Source: Coemansia sp. RSA 487 (Eukaryota; Kickxellomycota; Kickxellomycetes; Kickxellales; Kickxellaceae). Taken from it: DNA of 64,000 nt. A program made the position numbers and the translations under genes. The DNA lies in NCBI GenBank assembly GCA_027577595.1, contig JANBRJ010000066.1, forward strand, positions 1 to 64,000, read 5' to 3'. Position 1 is the stretch's first letter; each line of letters opens with the position of its first letter. Under the pieces are notes generated by a model that was not told where the DNA came from, made no database searches, and was given only the letters and a program-made list of their open reading frames with translations. Below are positions 10,082-18,891 of this stretch, one piece after another.

Positions 10082-11266
10082 CTTTAATTTTGCTACTCTA
10101 CTGAAGTGTTTGCGACACAAAGCAAGCAGTTCGTAGTGAAGAGCGAGTTTCCCAATGCAAAAGTCGATATAGAAATCGTCAGAATACGCCAGCGCAGTAC
10201 GATTAAGCACGTCAATTTAAACGTAAAACGCCAATTTCAAGCATGCATTTCCAATAGCCAAGAAAACCATGTTTTTGTAGCGATAATCCCCCCGATAAAA
10301 CGACCAACAAAGCCAATTTAAAACCCGCACATTCCCCATTCCATAAAATTTCGCCAATGAACCGAATTCAACGCCAATTTCGTCAATAGCCCAAATTCAC
10401 AATATTCGCCAAAACAAAAAAAGCCAAATCCATCGCGCAATACGGTTACATACAAGAAAGATATTTTCAAATAGAAACACCATAGATAATGAATCAATTC
10501 AGTTAGTATCATGGTCAGGAAACAGTTATGTTCAAACGAATCCAAAAACTTGACGCATCCATCCTCGAATCCGCGCCATATCATCCAGTATCCGTCGTCT
10601 GCACTTTTACGGTTTCGCGAATCCATCCACTTTGGCACGTACCCACAGAGGTTTTTCCTTTTAATAAGAAATAGAGTGTGAGAGGGAAAAGGGAGAATCA
10701 AGTGTCCTCAAAACCACAGTGGTATTTTTGATGCTTGCCTTTGGATATGAAAAATAAGAGTGAGATTTATAATTATCGAGCCATGCTGAGCCGAACCGAA
10801 CCGTTTGTTCTTTGTATTTTTCTATCAGAAAAAAACAAGCTGTTTTCGAGTAACTAGTGGCTGCGCTAACTGCGGTGTTGCTCAACATACCATATGACAA
10901 ATGGTTTATATAGGTAATAGGTTCAGAAAATATGGTCAATAAAGCGATCACCTTCCCCTTTGTACTCAATTCGTGCACATGTATAGTACTAAACCGAATG
11001 TGTATGTGGTCATGTATACCTATTATTCCATTATAAGAGTATATTTCAGTTGATGTCACTGCACATCATCACTTTTGCGCTACGCTGCGTCTGCTATCAC
11101 ATTCAACCACGTTGATGAACCATATGCAGTGAGCTAGTAACGCCAACTACACAGCCTTCTACATGCTCCTGAAAATAACCATCCATTGCCTAAACGACCT
11201 TCTTGAAATAATAAACATGTTAAAATAATCATAAAACTATAGAAAAGATGAAAAACACATTATTCA
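10082..11266. other. 1.2 kb gene-free AT-rich region upstream of RPL34
   Basis: No open frame here looks like a protein: the two longest, on the minus strand at 10318-10701 and 10661-11059, have no recognisable domain. The RPL34-proximal part (10200-10440) repeats GCCAAT and close variants. The distal part is plain AT-rich sequence between the 3' end of the four-helix gene (11267) and the RPL34 promoter. Confidence 0.5.
10230..10378 (+). promoter_or_regulatory. Cluster of four GCCAAT words upstream of RPL34
   Basis: GCCAAT occurs at 10230-10235, 10312-10317, 10353-10358 and 10373-10378, all in the same orientation. Related words GTCAAT and AGCCAAAT lie nearby (10211, 10383, 10421). CCAAT boxes are bound by the HAP/NF-Y complex. 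The cluster lies 150-300 bp upstream of the RPL34 start. A regulatory role is an inference; the run could also be a decayed short tandem repeat. Confidence 0.35.
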
Positions 11267-11713
11267 TCAGTCGGCTTTTCGTGGGTTAATTAGCTCGCTT
11301 GATAAATAGATCGCTATAAACACTATACACATGATAAAGTATCCAACTGTGGCTACAAATGCAAAGTGCCCAAGATTGTCCGTTTCTTCAAGGATAGCTT
11401 GAGTTATTGGGTCAAAGTAGTGCACCCCACATGCTACAATCAGAAACAAGCTATGCTGGACCCCTTTAAAAAGTCTTTTCCATCTTGAGGGACCTTTGGG
11501 GGAAAAAATAACTTGATAAGTTATAAATGACATGGATATTATGTTGATTGCTCGAGTAAGATAGAAGAATATATACCACCATTGTACTTTCGCTACGCCG
11601 CTTGTGCCTTTACTATCAAAGTAAAAGTATAAAATTGCTAGTATTAGCTGCGTGTATGCCAAAAGTGACATTGACCCACGTATAATCTCTAGTCTGTACT
11701 GCAAGAATCCCAT
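11267..11713 (-). CDS. Orphan four-helix membrane protein, paralogue of the next gene
   Basis: 148 residues from the first ATG (MGFLQYRLEIIRG). Four hydrophobic helices are visible (about residues 15-32, 46-66, 86-106, 115-138) with short polar loops. It aligns along its whole length with the product of 12125-12790: RLEIIRGS / RFTIVKRF, WWYIFFYLTRA / WYYVCYVFRVA, and QHSLFLIVACGVHYFDP / QLSVYILIIACTAFEDP. I do not recognise the family; the layout recalls small MARVEL-like four-helix proteins, but no signature supports that. It lacks the longer acidic C-tail of its neighbour. A missing upstream exon cannot be excluded. Confidence 0.62.
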   Translation of the reverse strand: MGFLQYRLEIIRGSMSLLAYTQLILAILYFYFDSKGTSGVAKVQWWYIFFYLTRAINIISMSFITYQVIFSPKGPSRWKRLFKGVQHSLFLIVACGVHYFDPITQAILEETDNLGHFAFVATVGYFIMCIVFIAIYLSSELINPRKAD

Positions 11714-12124
11714 GCTTTAAGAAATATAACTAAGAATAATATAATATACTTTATAGACAAAAAGAAGAAAACAAAAAGAAAAGAAAACCTGCCATGTTTA
11801 GAGATGAAGCAATTTAATGCACCAAGCCTACCAAATAAGAAAAGAGCTTGCCCACAAGCAATATATAGAAAAGGAAAATCACACTGCTCAAAAGAATCAC
11901 ATTTCATTGCCATAGAGAATCAAAAAGAAAAATAGAGCACAAGCAGGATATGGAAAAAGATAACTGTTTATTCTGAATAGTGATTAAATATCTGAAAGTA
12001 AAAAATGAGAACCACTTGTAATGGAATGGGTTGTAGCCGTTGTTTTTAGTGGCCTTGGTTAGTATTATTAACCATGGCGACTTCTAGACCCTGTATATGA
12101 ACTTGTTTAGTCATAATTGCAATT
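11714..12124. other. Spacer between the two four-helix genes
   Basis: About 410 bp of AT-rich sequence, with A-rich runs at 11755-11790. No open frame or structure of note. It should hold the promoter of the downstream paralogue and the 3' end of the upstream one. Confidence 0.45.
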
Positions 12125-12790
12125 TTAGCGTGGCATATATTCATCAGTAAACATATGGTCACCAACAATTTTCCCTTGATCATAATCACCATCTTGAGAT
12201 TCGACATCGTCATTTGCCTGGATACTTTCCTTTTGTCCAGATCTGCCTTTACAATTGCTAAAAAGATAGACCAAGATGTATACTAGAGCTACAATCAAGT
12301 ATGCACTTGGTAAAATCTTGCAAGCCTTTGCTAATGAACCAGAATCATTTCCATCTAGTATATATGTGAACACCGGGTCTTCAAATGCTGTACAGGCAAT
12401 AATAAGAATATACACGCTCAGCTGAATAGAGCTTAGTAATCTATGTATACCTTTATCCTCTCGACCAGACAAACATATCATAAAAGCAGTATAAATCGAA
12501 AAACAACCAGCTGCAACACGGAATACATAGCATACATAGTACCAGCGAGGTTCGCCAAAAGTATCTGGGGAGGCTTTGTCATACCAGCAGAACAGCGAAA
12601 TTGATGCAATCTGCAAAATACCAACAAATATAGAAAACCTCTTTACTATTGTAAAACGTTTAGCTCTAAGTCTTGTCCAAATGCTTGAATCGTTGGTCAT
12701 TTTCTCAACCATGGTAACTTGAATAATAGTAAAATATTGGGAAACGAAAAAGTAATGAGAACGCTTTAACTCGTGAGGCAAAGTTGGCAT
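12125..12790 (-). CDS. Orphan four-helix membrane protein with acidic C-tail
   Basis: 221 residues from the first ATG; M27 (12712) or M31 (12700) are possible later starts, and MTNDSSIWTRLRAKRF at M31 looks like a natural cytosolic N-terminus. Four hydrophobic helices follow (about residues 48-68, 83-108, 122-142, 161-183). A 38-residue tail is rich in Asp/Glu/Gln (NDDVESQDGDYDQG). It is similar over its membrane part to the neighbour at 11267-11713 on the same strand, so the two arose by tandem duplication. No function is known to me. Strong predicted helices, reading-frame integrity and conserved aromatic/Arg positions between the copies argue that both are real genes. Confidence 0.66.
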   Translation of the reverse strand: MPTLPHELKRSHYFFVSQYFTIIQVTMVEKMTNDSSIWTRLRAKRFTIVKRFSIFVGILQIASISLFCWYDKASPDTFGEPRWYYVCYVFRVAAGCFSIYTAFMICLSGREDKGIHRLLSSIQLSVYILIIACTAFEDPVFTYILDGNDSGSLAKACKILPSAYLIVALVYILVYLFSNCKGRSGQKESIQANDDVESQDGDYDQGKIVGDHMFTDEYMPR

Positions 12791-13149
12791 TATTTGTATT
12801 CAGTGCTGTGTGTTTTCCGTGTTGTGCATGTTCTTCTATGCTCATTAAGTCACCAATGTATTTTTTACACCTTTTACATAGGCCATAGCCTCGTTGGAGA
12901 ATCCGTTTCAGGCTACAAATTTTCGCCTACTCCCCTTTTCATGTGATACATGACTACAAAAGATGAACCTGTTTGATCATTTATCATTGGCAAAGCTCCG
13001 ATGTACCTATCAAATTTTAACATTCTTTGAAGAGCACAAAATCTAATCCTAGGCTCCATGTTTTTACACGCGAATGTCGCTTTTCTTTCTATCACGGCAT
13101 ACGAGAGCAAAATGTAATTTATAGAAAAGAAATGCAAAATATAAATATA
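12791..13149. other. Intergenic region between four-helix gene and NIPA-like gene
   Basis: About 360 bp. A 74-codon minus-strand frame (12913-13137) is present but resembles nothing known and lies directly behind the NIPA-like stop, so it is probably 3' untranslated sequence. Nothing else seen. Confidence 0.45.
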
Positions 13150-14751
13150 CTATGTACTTTTTAGACGATTGGCTAGTAGTCCAACACCCGAGAATATCAC
13201 TGCTACACCTAGTGTAAACAGCACGTATTTAACTGTTGTAAACAGCTTAAACTCGTTAAAATATATACCACCACCAATAATGTCGAGAACTGTCCACACA
13301 ACATAGAAAACAGGGACCTGCAATAATGCGTCGTAGCGCAAAAGCCCCTGGTTTATCCAGTATACTTGTGATGCAGCAGTAAAAACCGTGACAAGAAGGA
13401 TGCACCAGGGCACAAAACTGGTAAACTGGTTTTCATGGTCAAAAAGTGAGGTTGACAGTAGGTTTACCAGTGACTTTGCGAATAATGTAGTAAGTGCCGC
13501 CATTAGTGATCCCATGCTTGCATAAGCCAGCGGCAAACCAAAGCGAACATAGCGCGATGACGGTGAGACTGGACGAATCCACTTGTTAAATATTGTGAGG
13601 TTTGCATCTTCTGATTCATGGCGCTTTAATGCTCGCTCAATGCTCCAGAGAAACATATATGTGGCAGCAATAGCCACAGAGATAATACACAGGTATATTA
13701 CAGTTGGTCGTGCGCGGAGAAGTTGTATCAGCATGCATAATCGCAAGTTTTGCTGGACGATTCCGCTGAAAACAACGACGATTACGCAACCAGCTATAAT
13801 CAGCGCAATGCCGCCAACATCAAATAAGCCGATTCGTTCGTTATTGAGCAGTGGTGCGATGATCACATTTGTTACCAGCGCTACAGCGCCGAGCGGAGCT
13901 ACCAACGACTGTGGTGCAAACTGTAGAGCGATAAAGTTTGTCGCATTGCCAAGCACAAAAACCACAAGTCCGATCGCCCAGTACGGACTGCCTATCGGCA
14001 AGCTTTGGAGTTTGTTGCGAAACCGACAGATAGGGCTAGCTGGCTCTGGTACTGGCGATTCGTCTTCATCCTTGTCATCTGCTGTTTCTTGAACTGGCAG
14101 CCGAGACTGGTGCTTACGAAATGCATACTTTTGTAGATTTAGCCCAATGTTGAGTGTTGCGCCGCCAACAAGGACAAGTAGTACACCTATCCACACCTGC
14201 TGTTGATGTGGCTCTTGGTTTATGCATAGATTGCGGGAGTCGCACGCATAGCCGCTGCCACACGTGTCAACCGATGCACTGATCAGCGCGCATTGACTGT
14301 TGGCTGGCAACCCGCGGCAGCAGGTAACCGTGCCGTTTGTTACTGGTCGCCGCGACTCAGCATCAGGGGGAGCATCTTCAGGGGCACCGGGGAGCGTCCA
14401 CGCGCCTCCGCATGTGGATTCCAGCGAGCAAAACTGTGGAGCACACCACGAGGAGGACGAAACGTTCAGGTCGAGTCTTTGGTTTGTGTGGAAAGCAGCG
14501 CAATCGTTGGCAGTCCGGCACAGCTCGCCGGCTTGGACTGTATAGCGACATGCGCCATTGATGCACGCGTACTCGCCGAGCCGGGAAGTCTTTTCATGCT
14601 TGGAGCTTCTGACAATCTGGTCGCTGCGGAACTGAACACATTGTGTATCTGACGTGCATGCGCGTCCGGAGACTGGCTGTGTGTCTCTTTTGTGCAATCC
14701 AAACCTACTACTGCATGATGATGCAGGACTCGCCGTAAGTGATAATTGCAT
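13150..14751 (-). CDS. NIPA-type (DUF803) magnesium transporter-like protein with cysteine-rich N-terminal ectodomain
   Basis: 533 residues from the first in-frame ATG (14751); the frame continues open upstream to a GTG, so the true start may lie in an unseen exon. Residues 1 to about 185 hold about 16 cysteines in short CxxxxxC-type spacings (ACTSDTQC, LCRTANDC, TCCRGLPANSQC) and an N-glycosylation site (NGT), which suggests a disulphide-bonded luminal or extracellular domain. From about 186 onward are nine hydrophobic helices of the NIPA/EamA fold: NIGLNLQKYAF, then ALQFAPQSLVAPLGAVALVTNVI, and NQGLLRYDALLQVPVFYVVWT are the NIPA signatures. Animal NIPA proteins carry Mg2+; the fungal substrate is not proven. 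No clear signal peptide is seen at the chosen start, which is a reason to doubt it. Confidence 0.82.
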   Translation of the reverse strand: MQLSLTASPASSCSSRFGLHKRDTQPVSGRACTSDTQCVQFRSDQIVRSSKHEKTSRLGEYACINGACRYTVQAGELCRTANDCAAFHTNQRLDLNVSSSSWCAPQFCSLESTCGGAWTLPGAPEDAPPDAESRRPVTNGTVTCCRGLPANSQCALISASVDTCGSGYACDSRNLCINQEPHQQQVWIGVLLVLVGGATLNIGLNLQKYAFRKHQSRLPVQETADDKDEDESPVPEPASPICRFRNKLQSLPIGSPYWAIGLVVFVLGNATNFIALQFAPQSLVAPLGAVALVTNVIIAPLLNNERIGLFDVGGIALIIAGCVIVVVFSGIVQQNLRLCMLIQLLRARPTVIYLCIISVAIAATYMFLWSIERALKRHESEDANLTIFNKWIRPVSPSSRYVRFGLPLAYASMGSLMAALTTLFAKSLVNLLSTSLFDHENQFTSFVPWCILLVTVFTAASQVYWINQGLLRYDALLQVPVFYVVWTVLDIIGGGIYFNEFKLFTTVKYVLFTLGVAVIFSGVGLLANRLKST

Positions 14752-15658
14752 TGCAGATAGAATATGAGAATATGAAAGTGAAAAACGACAAGAAATAAAA
14801 CTAGGGAAGAAAGAAGCACGCGTTGCAACGCTTGTCAATGTGGTGGCTGTTTCTCTCCTCTGCCTACCCCCGCAAAATAATGACAGTGATGTCACAGTGC
14901 TACTGTTTCACGTATAATATACGAATCGTGTTTGAACCCGCAACACAGCGACCAAAGCAGTAGATTAGCGTGTAAGCGTTAGAAGTGTTATTTTTGATCG
15001 TGGTTCAGCGAAAAGACAGTAAGCAGCATAGTTGCAAACAATGGGAAGCAGCGCAAACGTCATTGCGTAAAGCTAAAGACCAAGAAAACCCGATAGCATA
15101 CCCAAAGTAAACTATCCAGCAGCGTCTACACAGGACAACCACACAAACGCCACAGCTTTAGTTGTTGAAAGGTGCGATAAAGAAAGCAGCATCCACAGAA
15201 CACAGCTACTGAGCTAGCATCTGGCTGTGGATGGTGTTGCTGGTTAGAAAGCTGGTAGGCTTCCATATGGGCGATAGTACAGTGGTTATCTAATGTTTGT
15301 CCGTTTAGCCTTTCAATATTAGCTCATTCCCTCTAGTTCCTTTTATTCTATAAAACAATAAAAGACAACAATAAACACATGCCGCTTCTACAAACGTTAC
15401 AAGTTTATCATATCTTGGTGTCATGCCATGGGTGAAAGAAATAATAAATATATCAAGAGTGAAATAACATTGGCTCAGCACTATCTGGTTCACAGATATG
15501 CCTTGTTTGTAAATCTTGCCGAAATGATCCGTGGGATAAGATCCAAGTATGTACTAGATAAAAAAGGCACGTATTTGAATTCCAAAATAAAATAAACAAA
15601 AACAACACCATGCTTAATCAGAAAAGATAAATGAAGATCAAAAATTGCTACATATTGA
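14752..15658. other. 0.9 kb intergenic region containing a dispersed repeat
   Basis: No gene found between the NIPA-like start and the uS4m stop. The NIPA frame stays open to 14895 without an ATG, so an upstream coding exon could end here. The segment 15273-15480 is a copy of the dispersed repeat described separately. The rest (14900-15270) is unremarkable, mixed-composition sequence. Confidence 0.5.
15273..15480 (+). repeat. Dispersed repeat copy A, possible tRNA-derived SINE
   Basis: This segment shares about 80% identity over some 145 bp with 58650-58795 and a nearly identical 42 bp core (15385-15426) with an inverted copy at 45241-45285. Its 5' end carries TAGTACAGTGG at 15275-15285, which fits the RNA polymerase III A-box pattern exactly and sits in a tRNA D-arm-like context (GATAGTACAGTGGTTA). 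A weak B-box-like GCTCATTCC follows at 15322-15330, 36 nt on, close to normal tRNA spacing. The 3' end is set where similarity to the third copy stops (AACATTGGCTC). The SINE reading is an inference; the repeat itself is seen directly. Confidence 0.6.
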
Positions 15659-16360
15659 TCACTTTCTGTTACGACCACGGCGAAGGTAGAACTCGAATGA
15701 CAGTGCATGGAAATCGGGTGGGTATGGCGAGGGAACCTCTGTGACGGTTGGTCGGGTCATTGGCTCACGCAGGAAGACAACTGAGCAAGTGTTATAGTTA
15801 ACCTCAAGATAATCGGGGATGAACATCCAGGGCTGCTGGTACTGCTGAGGGGTAAACTCCAGCTCCTTTGAGCCATTCTCCGGCTTTTTCAGAGTGACCA
15901 CCGATTCTGGGTCTACTGAAATGACATCGCCATCCTTAACCTTGTGGCTCGGATACGGGAGCTCCTTACCATTGACTTTGACTTTGCCATGGACCACTAG
16001 CTGGCGCGCCATCCAAATTGACGACGCAAAATGGCTACGGAACACAATAAAGTCAAGTCTTCTCTCCATACAAGCGTACATCAATGATGCGGCATTCGGG
16101 TGGTTGGGTCTATTTCCAAGCTTGACATTGTAAGTGGGCAGCTGAGGATTGAACATCCGGAGCCACTGCTTTTCGGTGATGTTAGCATCGTGGTATCCTC
16201 GTGTATCGCGCTTTGCCTTCCACATGTGCTGGAATAGTGTCTTTTGCTTGAGTGTAAACAGTCTCTTCTTGCAGTCCAACTGGTACAGGTTGCGCGGGTT
16301 CCAAGACATGGAGATTAGCTGGCGCGATAGCTTTAGGCGCCTCTCTGCTTTGCGGGGCAT
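15659..16360 (-). CDS. NAM9: Mitochondrial small-subunit ribosomal protein uS4m (NAM9)
   Basis: 233 residues, ATG at 16360. The N-terminus is basic (MPRKAERRLKLSRQL). The S4 RNA-binding domain runs from about residue 100 to 160: MERRLDFIVFRSHFASSIWMARQLVVHGKVKVNGK, with the typical R-x-L-D...A-R-x-L-V-x-H-G-x-V-x-V-N pattern, here split by the reader at about 100, 117 and 125. A C-terminal extension with PDYLEVNYNTCSVVFLREP matches fungal NAM9 proteins rather than bacterial S4. It is a component of the mitochondrial 37S subunit. It is divergently transcribed from ZUO1, with a 377 bp shared upstream region. Confidence 0.9.
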   Translation of the reverse strand: MPRKAERRLKLSRQLISMSWNPRNLYQLDCKKRLFTLKQKTLFQHMWKAKRDTRGYHDANITEKQWLRMFNPQLPTYNVKLGNRPNHPNAASLMYACMERRLDFIVFRSHFASSIWMARQLVVHGKVKVNGKELPYPSHKVKDGDVISVDPESVVTLKKPENGSKELEFTPQQYQQPWMFIPDYLEVNYNTCSVVFLREPMTRPTVTEVPSPYPPDFHALSFEFYLRRGRNRK

Positions 16361-16737
16361 TTTCTATTATCGATTTGCGGGCAAGCAAATCTGAATGACT
16401 AGTTTTTCAAATAATAAAGAAAATAATAAAAGAATGTGTAAATCAACCTTTGAGCAAATGAAAACTGATTTGTAGAGTTTGAAAAGAGATAACAGCAACA
16501 GTTGGTTTTTTTATTGATCTGCTTGTTTTTTCTCTAGAATTTTGAACATCTAAAAGCTGATCTGATGGGGGTGTGTGATCAACAGAATGACTAGTTTTGA
16601 TCAGGCCAGACAAGGAAACGTGTCTGTCTGGCTATGCTGCTTCACGTACCAAGCTTTGTGCTTTCCCCCCTAGAGCGTGCCTTCTTTTTCAATTCACATC
16701 AACTCGACTTTTTTTTTGTATTTCTGAAGCCTTGAGA
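16361..16737. promoter_or_regulatory. Divergent promoter region NAM9/ZUO1 with a 14 bp direct repeat
   Basis: The 377 bp between the two start codons should hold both promoters. GAATGACTAGTTTT occurs at 16393-16406 and again at 16585-16598, about 190 bp apart in the same orientation. It could be a duplicated factor site or the remains of a target-site duplication around the AT-rich interior. Poly-T tracts precede the ZUO1 start. Confidence 0.45.
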
Positions 16738-18654
16738 ATGACAGCATCCAAACTGCCCAGTGCACCACTAGCGCTTTCAATTGACAGCACTGTCGTTCAT
16801 GAAGCGATTAGCAGGCCAGTCGTTGTAAATTTACTGGCAGTGGGTTCACAATATAGCTCATATCTGCGACGTCTGGAACACAACAGTACCGAGTTTGATG
16901 ATTACGAGAACCACGTCCTTCCAAGCGAACTGGCAAAGGCAACCCTTAAGAATTCTGCAAGTAGAGACGAAAAGCTGGTTTTGGACGATGTGACTGAAGA
17001 TATGCTGGAGCTTGATCCAGCGGATTGGAAAGAGCAGGACCATTACAATGTGCTTGGGCTTTCAACGCTGAGATACAAGGCAGAGAGTTCACAGATCAAG
17101 CAGGCATACCAGATGCGTGCGCTTCAGTTTCACCCAGACAAAAGAGCAGCAACCGGCGGCACCCACGACGACGCGTTCTTCAAGTGCGCGCAAAAGGCAT
17201 ACAATTTACTTAGCGATCCGGTTAGACGCAGACAGTTTGACTCGGTCGATCCAGCCATACCGGATGCTATTCCGAAGGGCCACTTGGAAGATGGGCAGGA
17301 CTTTTTCAGTGTATATGTGCCGATATTTGAACGTGAGGCCAGGTTCTCAAAGAAGCAGCCAGTCCCGCAGCTCGGAAAGATGGATTCATCGCGCGAGGCA
17401 ATGGAAGCATTCTATCGGTTTTGGACTAGCTTTGACTCATGGCGCTCTTTCGAGTACTTGGATAAAGAAAAAGAGCATGTCGAAAACCGCGAAGAAAAGA
17501 GATGGCTAGACAAAAAGAACAGGGCTGAGCGTGCCCGACGCAAAACTGAAGACAATAAAAGAGTTTCGACCCTAGTGCAGCAGGCAATGTCTCTCGATCC
17601 ACGCATAGAGATGTACAAAGAGCAAGGGAGACGGGAGAAAGAGAAGAGGCGTCTGGCGAAAGAAGCAGCAGCCAGGCAAACAGAAATAGAGCGCAAGCAA
17701 GCAGAGGAGGAAAAGAAAAGGCAAGATGAATTAAAAGCAGCTCAAGAGCGCAAAAGAGCAGCCGAGGAGAAGCGCGAGCGGGAAGCAAAGAAGCAGGAGC
17801 TCCGGACAATGAAAAAGTCGGTACGTGTGCTTGTTGCAAACAACAACTACTGTCTAGATGAAGGCCAGCAGAACGCAATGACAGTGGCAGCCCGTTCTGC
17901 CGAGATTGACATATTGCTAGACAACATGCAAAAGGAAGCTGTCACCAAATTCCACGATACACTTGTGGATAATCAAGACAACCATGCACAAATACTCGAG
18001 GCGATTGTAAGTCGAATAAATGAGGTTGTATGGCGCATTCCTGCTGTTGGCTCGAGCTTTACTTCGTTTGTTCGCGGCAGAGAAATCGCCGAGCGCGTGC
18101 GAAGTCAGCTTGAAGCAGATGCCAGTTGCCAACCATCGACAAAGACAAGGAGTAAATGGTCTGCTGATGAGCTAGAGTTGTTGATAAAGGCAACAAACAA
18201 GTTCCCTGGAGGAACAGGTCGCCGCTGGGAGACTATTGGCAAATGGTTATCGCAACATGGCGGTTTTCCTCGTCGGACAGAGCACGAGCTCATCGCAAAA
18301 ACGAACGAACTACGTAGTGGTGCCCAGTCGGGAGGCGGCCAGATCGTCAAGAATCTTCAAAGCAAAAAGGTACATAACGATGACAAGCGTATAAAGAATG
18401 AGGCATCCGTTCGATATGACGGTCCGCAGCTGCAGCAACAACAACAGCAGACAAAGGACTTGTCCAAACCAGACAGACCGTGGGCCTCTGAGGAGCAGTC
18501 CCAGCTCGAGCGGGCGTTGCAAGCGTACCCGCCAGCTTACAAGGGCGCCGACCGATGGGATAAGATCGCCGAGTCTGTTGTTGGCCGTACGAAAAAGGAA
18601 TGTAAGCTTCGGGTTAAATTTTTGATCGAGCAGGTACGCAGCAAGAGCAAGTAG
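16738..18654 (+). CDS. ZUO1: Zuotin, ribosome-associated J-protein with two SANT domains (DNAJC2/MPP11-like)
   Basis: 638 residues from ATG 16738; the longer frame upstream begins only at a TTG. The J-domain (about residues 100-170) has YNVLGLSTLRYKA, then HPDKR with H132-P133-D134. The zuotin homology region follows (FSKKQPVPQLGKM, FYRFWTSFDSWRSFEYLD). Next comes a long charged helix (about 255-365) rich in Glu/Lys/Arg that in this family contacts the ribosome near the tunnel exit. Two SANT/Myb-like domains end the protein (about 468-525, SKWSADELELLIKATNKFP; about 580-632, RPWASEEQSQLERAL). Role: with a specialised Hsp70 (Ssz1) it forms the ribosome-associated complex that stimulates Ssb. 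Yeast Zuo1 lacks SANT domains; this copy keeps the animal/plant layout. Confidence 0.96.
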   Translation: MTASKLPSAPLALSIDSTVVHEAISRPVVVNLLAVGSQYSSYLRRLEHNSTEFDDYENHVLPSELAKATLKNSASRDEKLVLDDVTEDMLELDPADWKEQDHYNVLGLSTLRYKAESSQIKQAYQMRALQFHPDKRAATGGTHDDAFFKCAQKAYNLLSDPVRRRQFDSVDPAIPDAIPKGHLEDGQDFFSVYVPIFEREARFSKKQPVPQLGKMDSSREAMEAFYRFWTSFDSWRSFEYLDKEKEHVENREEKRWLDKKNRAERARRKTEDNKRVSTLVQQAMSLDPRIEMYKEQGRREKEKRRLAKEAAARQTEIERKQAEEEKKRQDELKAAQERKRAAEEKREREAKKQELRTMKKSVRVLVANNNYCLDEGQQNAMTVAARSAEIDILLDNMQKEAVTKFHDTLVDNQDNHAQILEAIVSRINEVVWRIPAVGSSFTSFVRGREIAERVRSQLEADASCQPSTKTRSKWSADELELLIKATNKFPGGTGRRWETIGKWLSQHGGFPRRTEHELIAKTNELRSGAQSGGGQIVKNLQSKKVHNDDKRIKNEASVRYDGPQLQQQQQQTKDLSKPDRPWASEEQSQLERALQAYPPAYKGADRWDKIAESVVGRTKKECKLRVKFLIEQVRSKSK

Positions 18655-18891
18655 AGTGGTGATACAAAATAATTAATACCACTAGTGTAGGTCCGCCTAA
18701 TGGCTCTTTTTCGTCTCAGATTATAAGACTAACTTTTGTTTAAAAATTCAAAAAAAATCCAGCTGATATCTCATTAATTCTGCTAAAAGGACATCCCCAT
18801 TCTTAAATATGGAGAGTTGAGTGCAAACCAAACTGAGAATCTGCCAAGATGCCAGGAACTATGAGAAACCTAAATATATATATTTCAATAT

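Noticed and set aside
10318-11059. Two overlapping minus-strand frames of 127 and 132 codons
   Set aside because: No recognisable motif, aromatic-rich composition expected from AT-rich DNA, and no splice partner found.
12913-13137. 74-codon frame behind the NIPA-like gene
   Set aside because: It resembles no family, starts 12 bp after the neighbour's stop on the same strand, and is probably 3' untranslated sequence.
14925-14945. TTTGAACCCG, reverse B-box-like word
   Set aside because: No cloverleaf arms could be paired around it.
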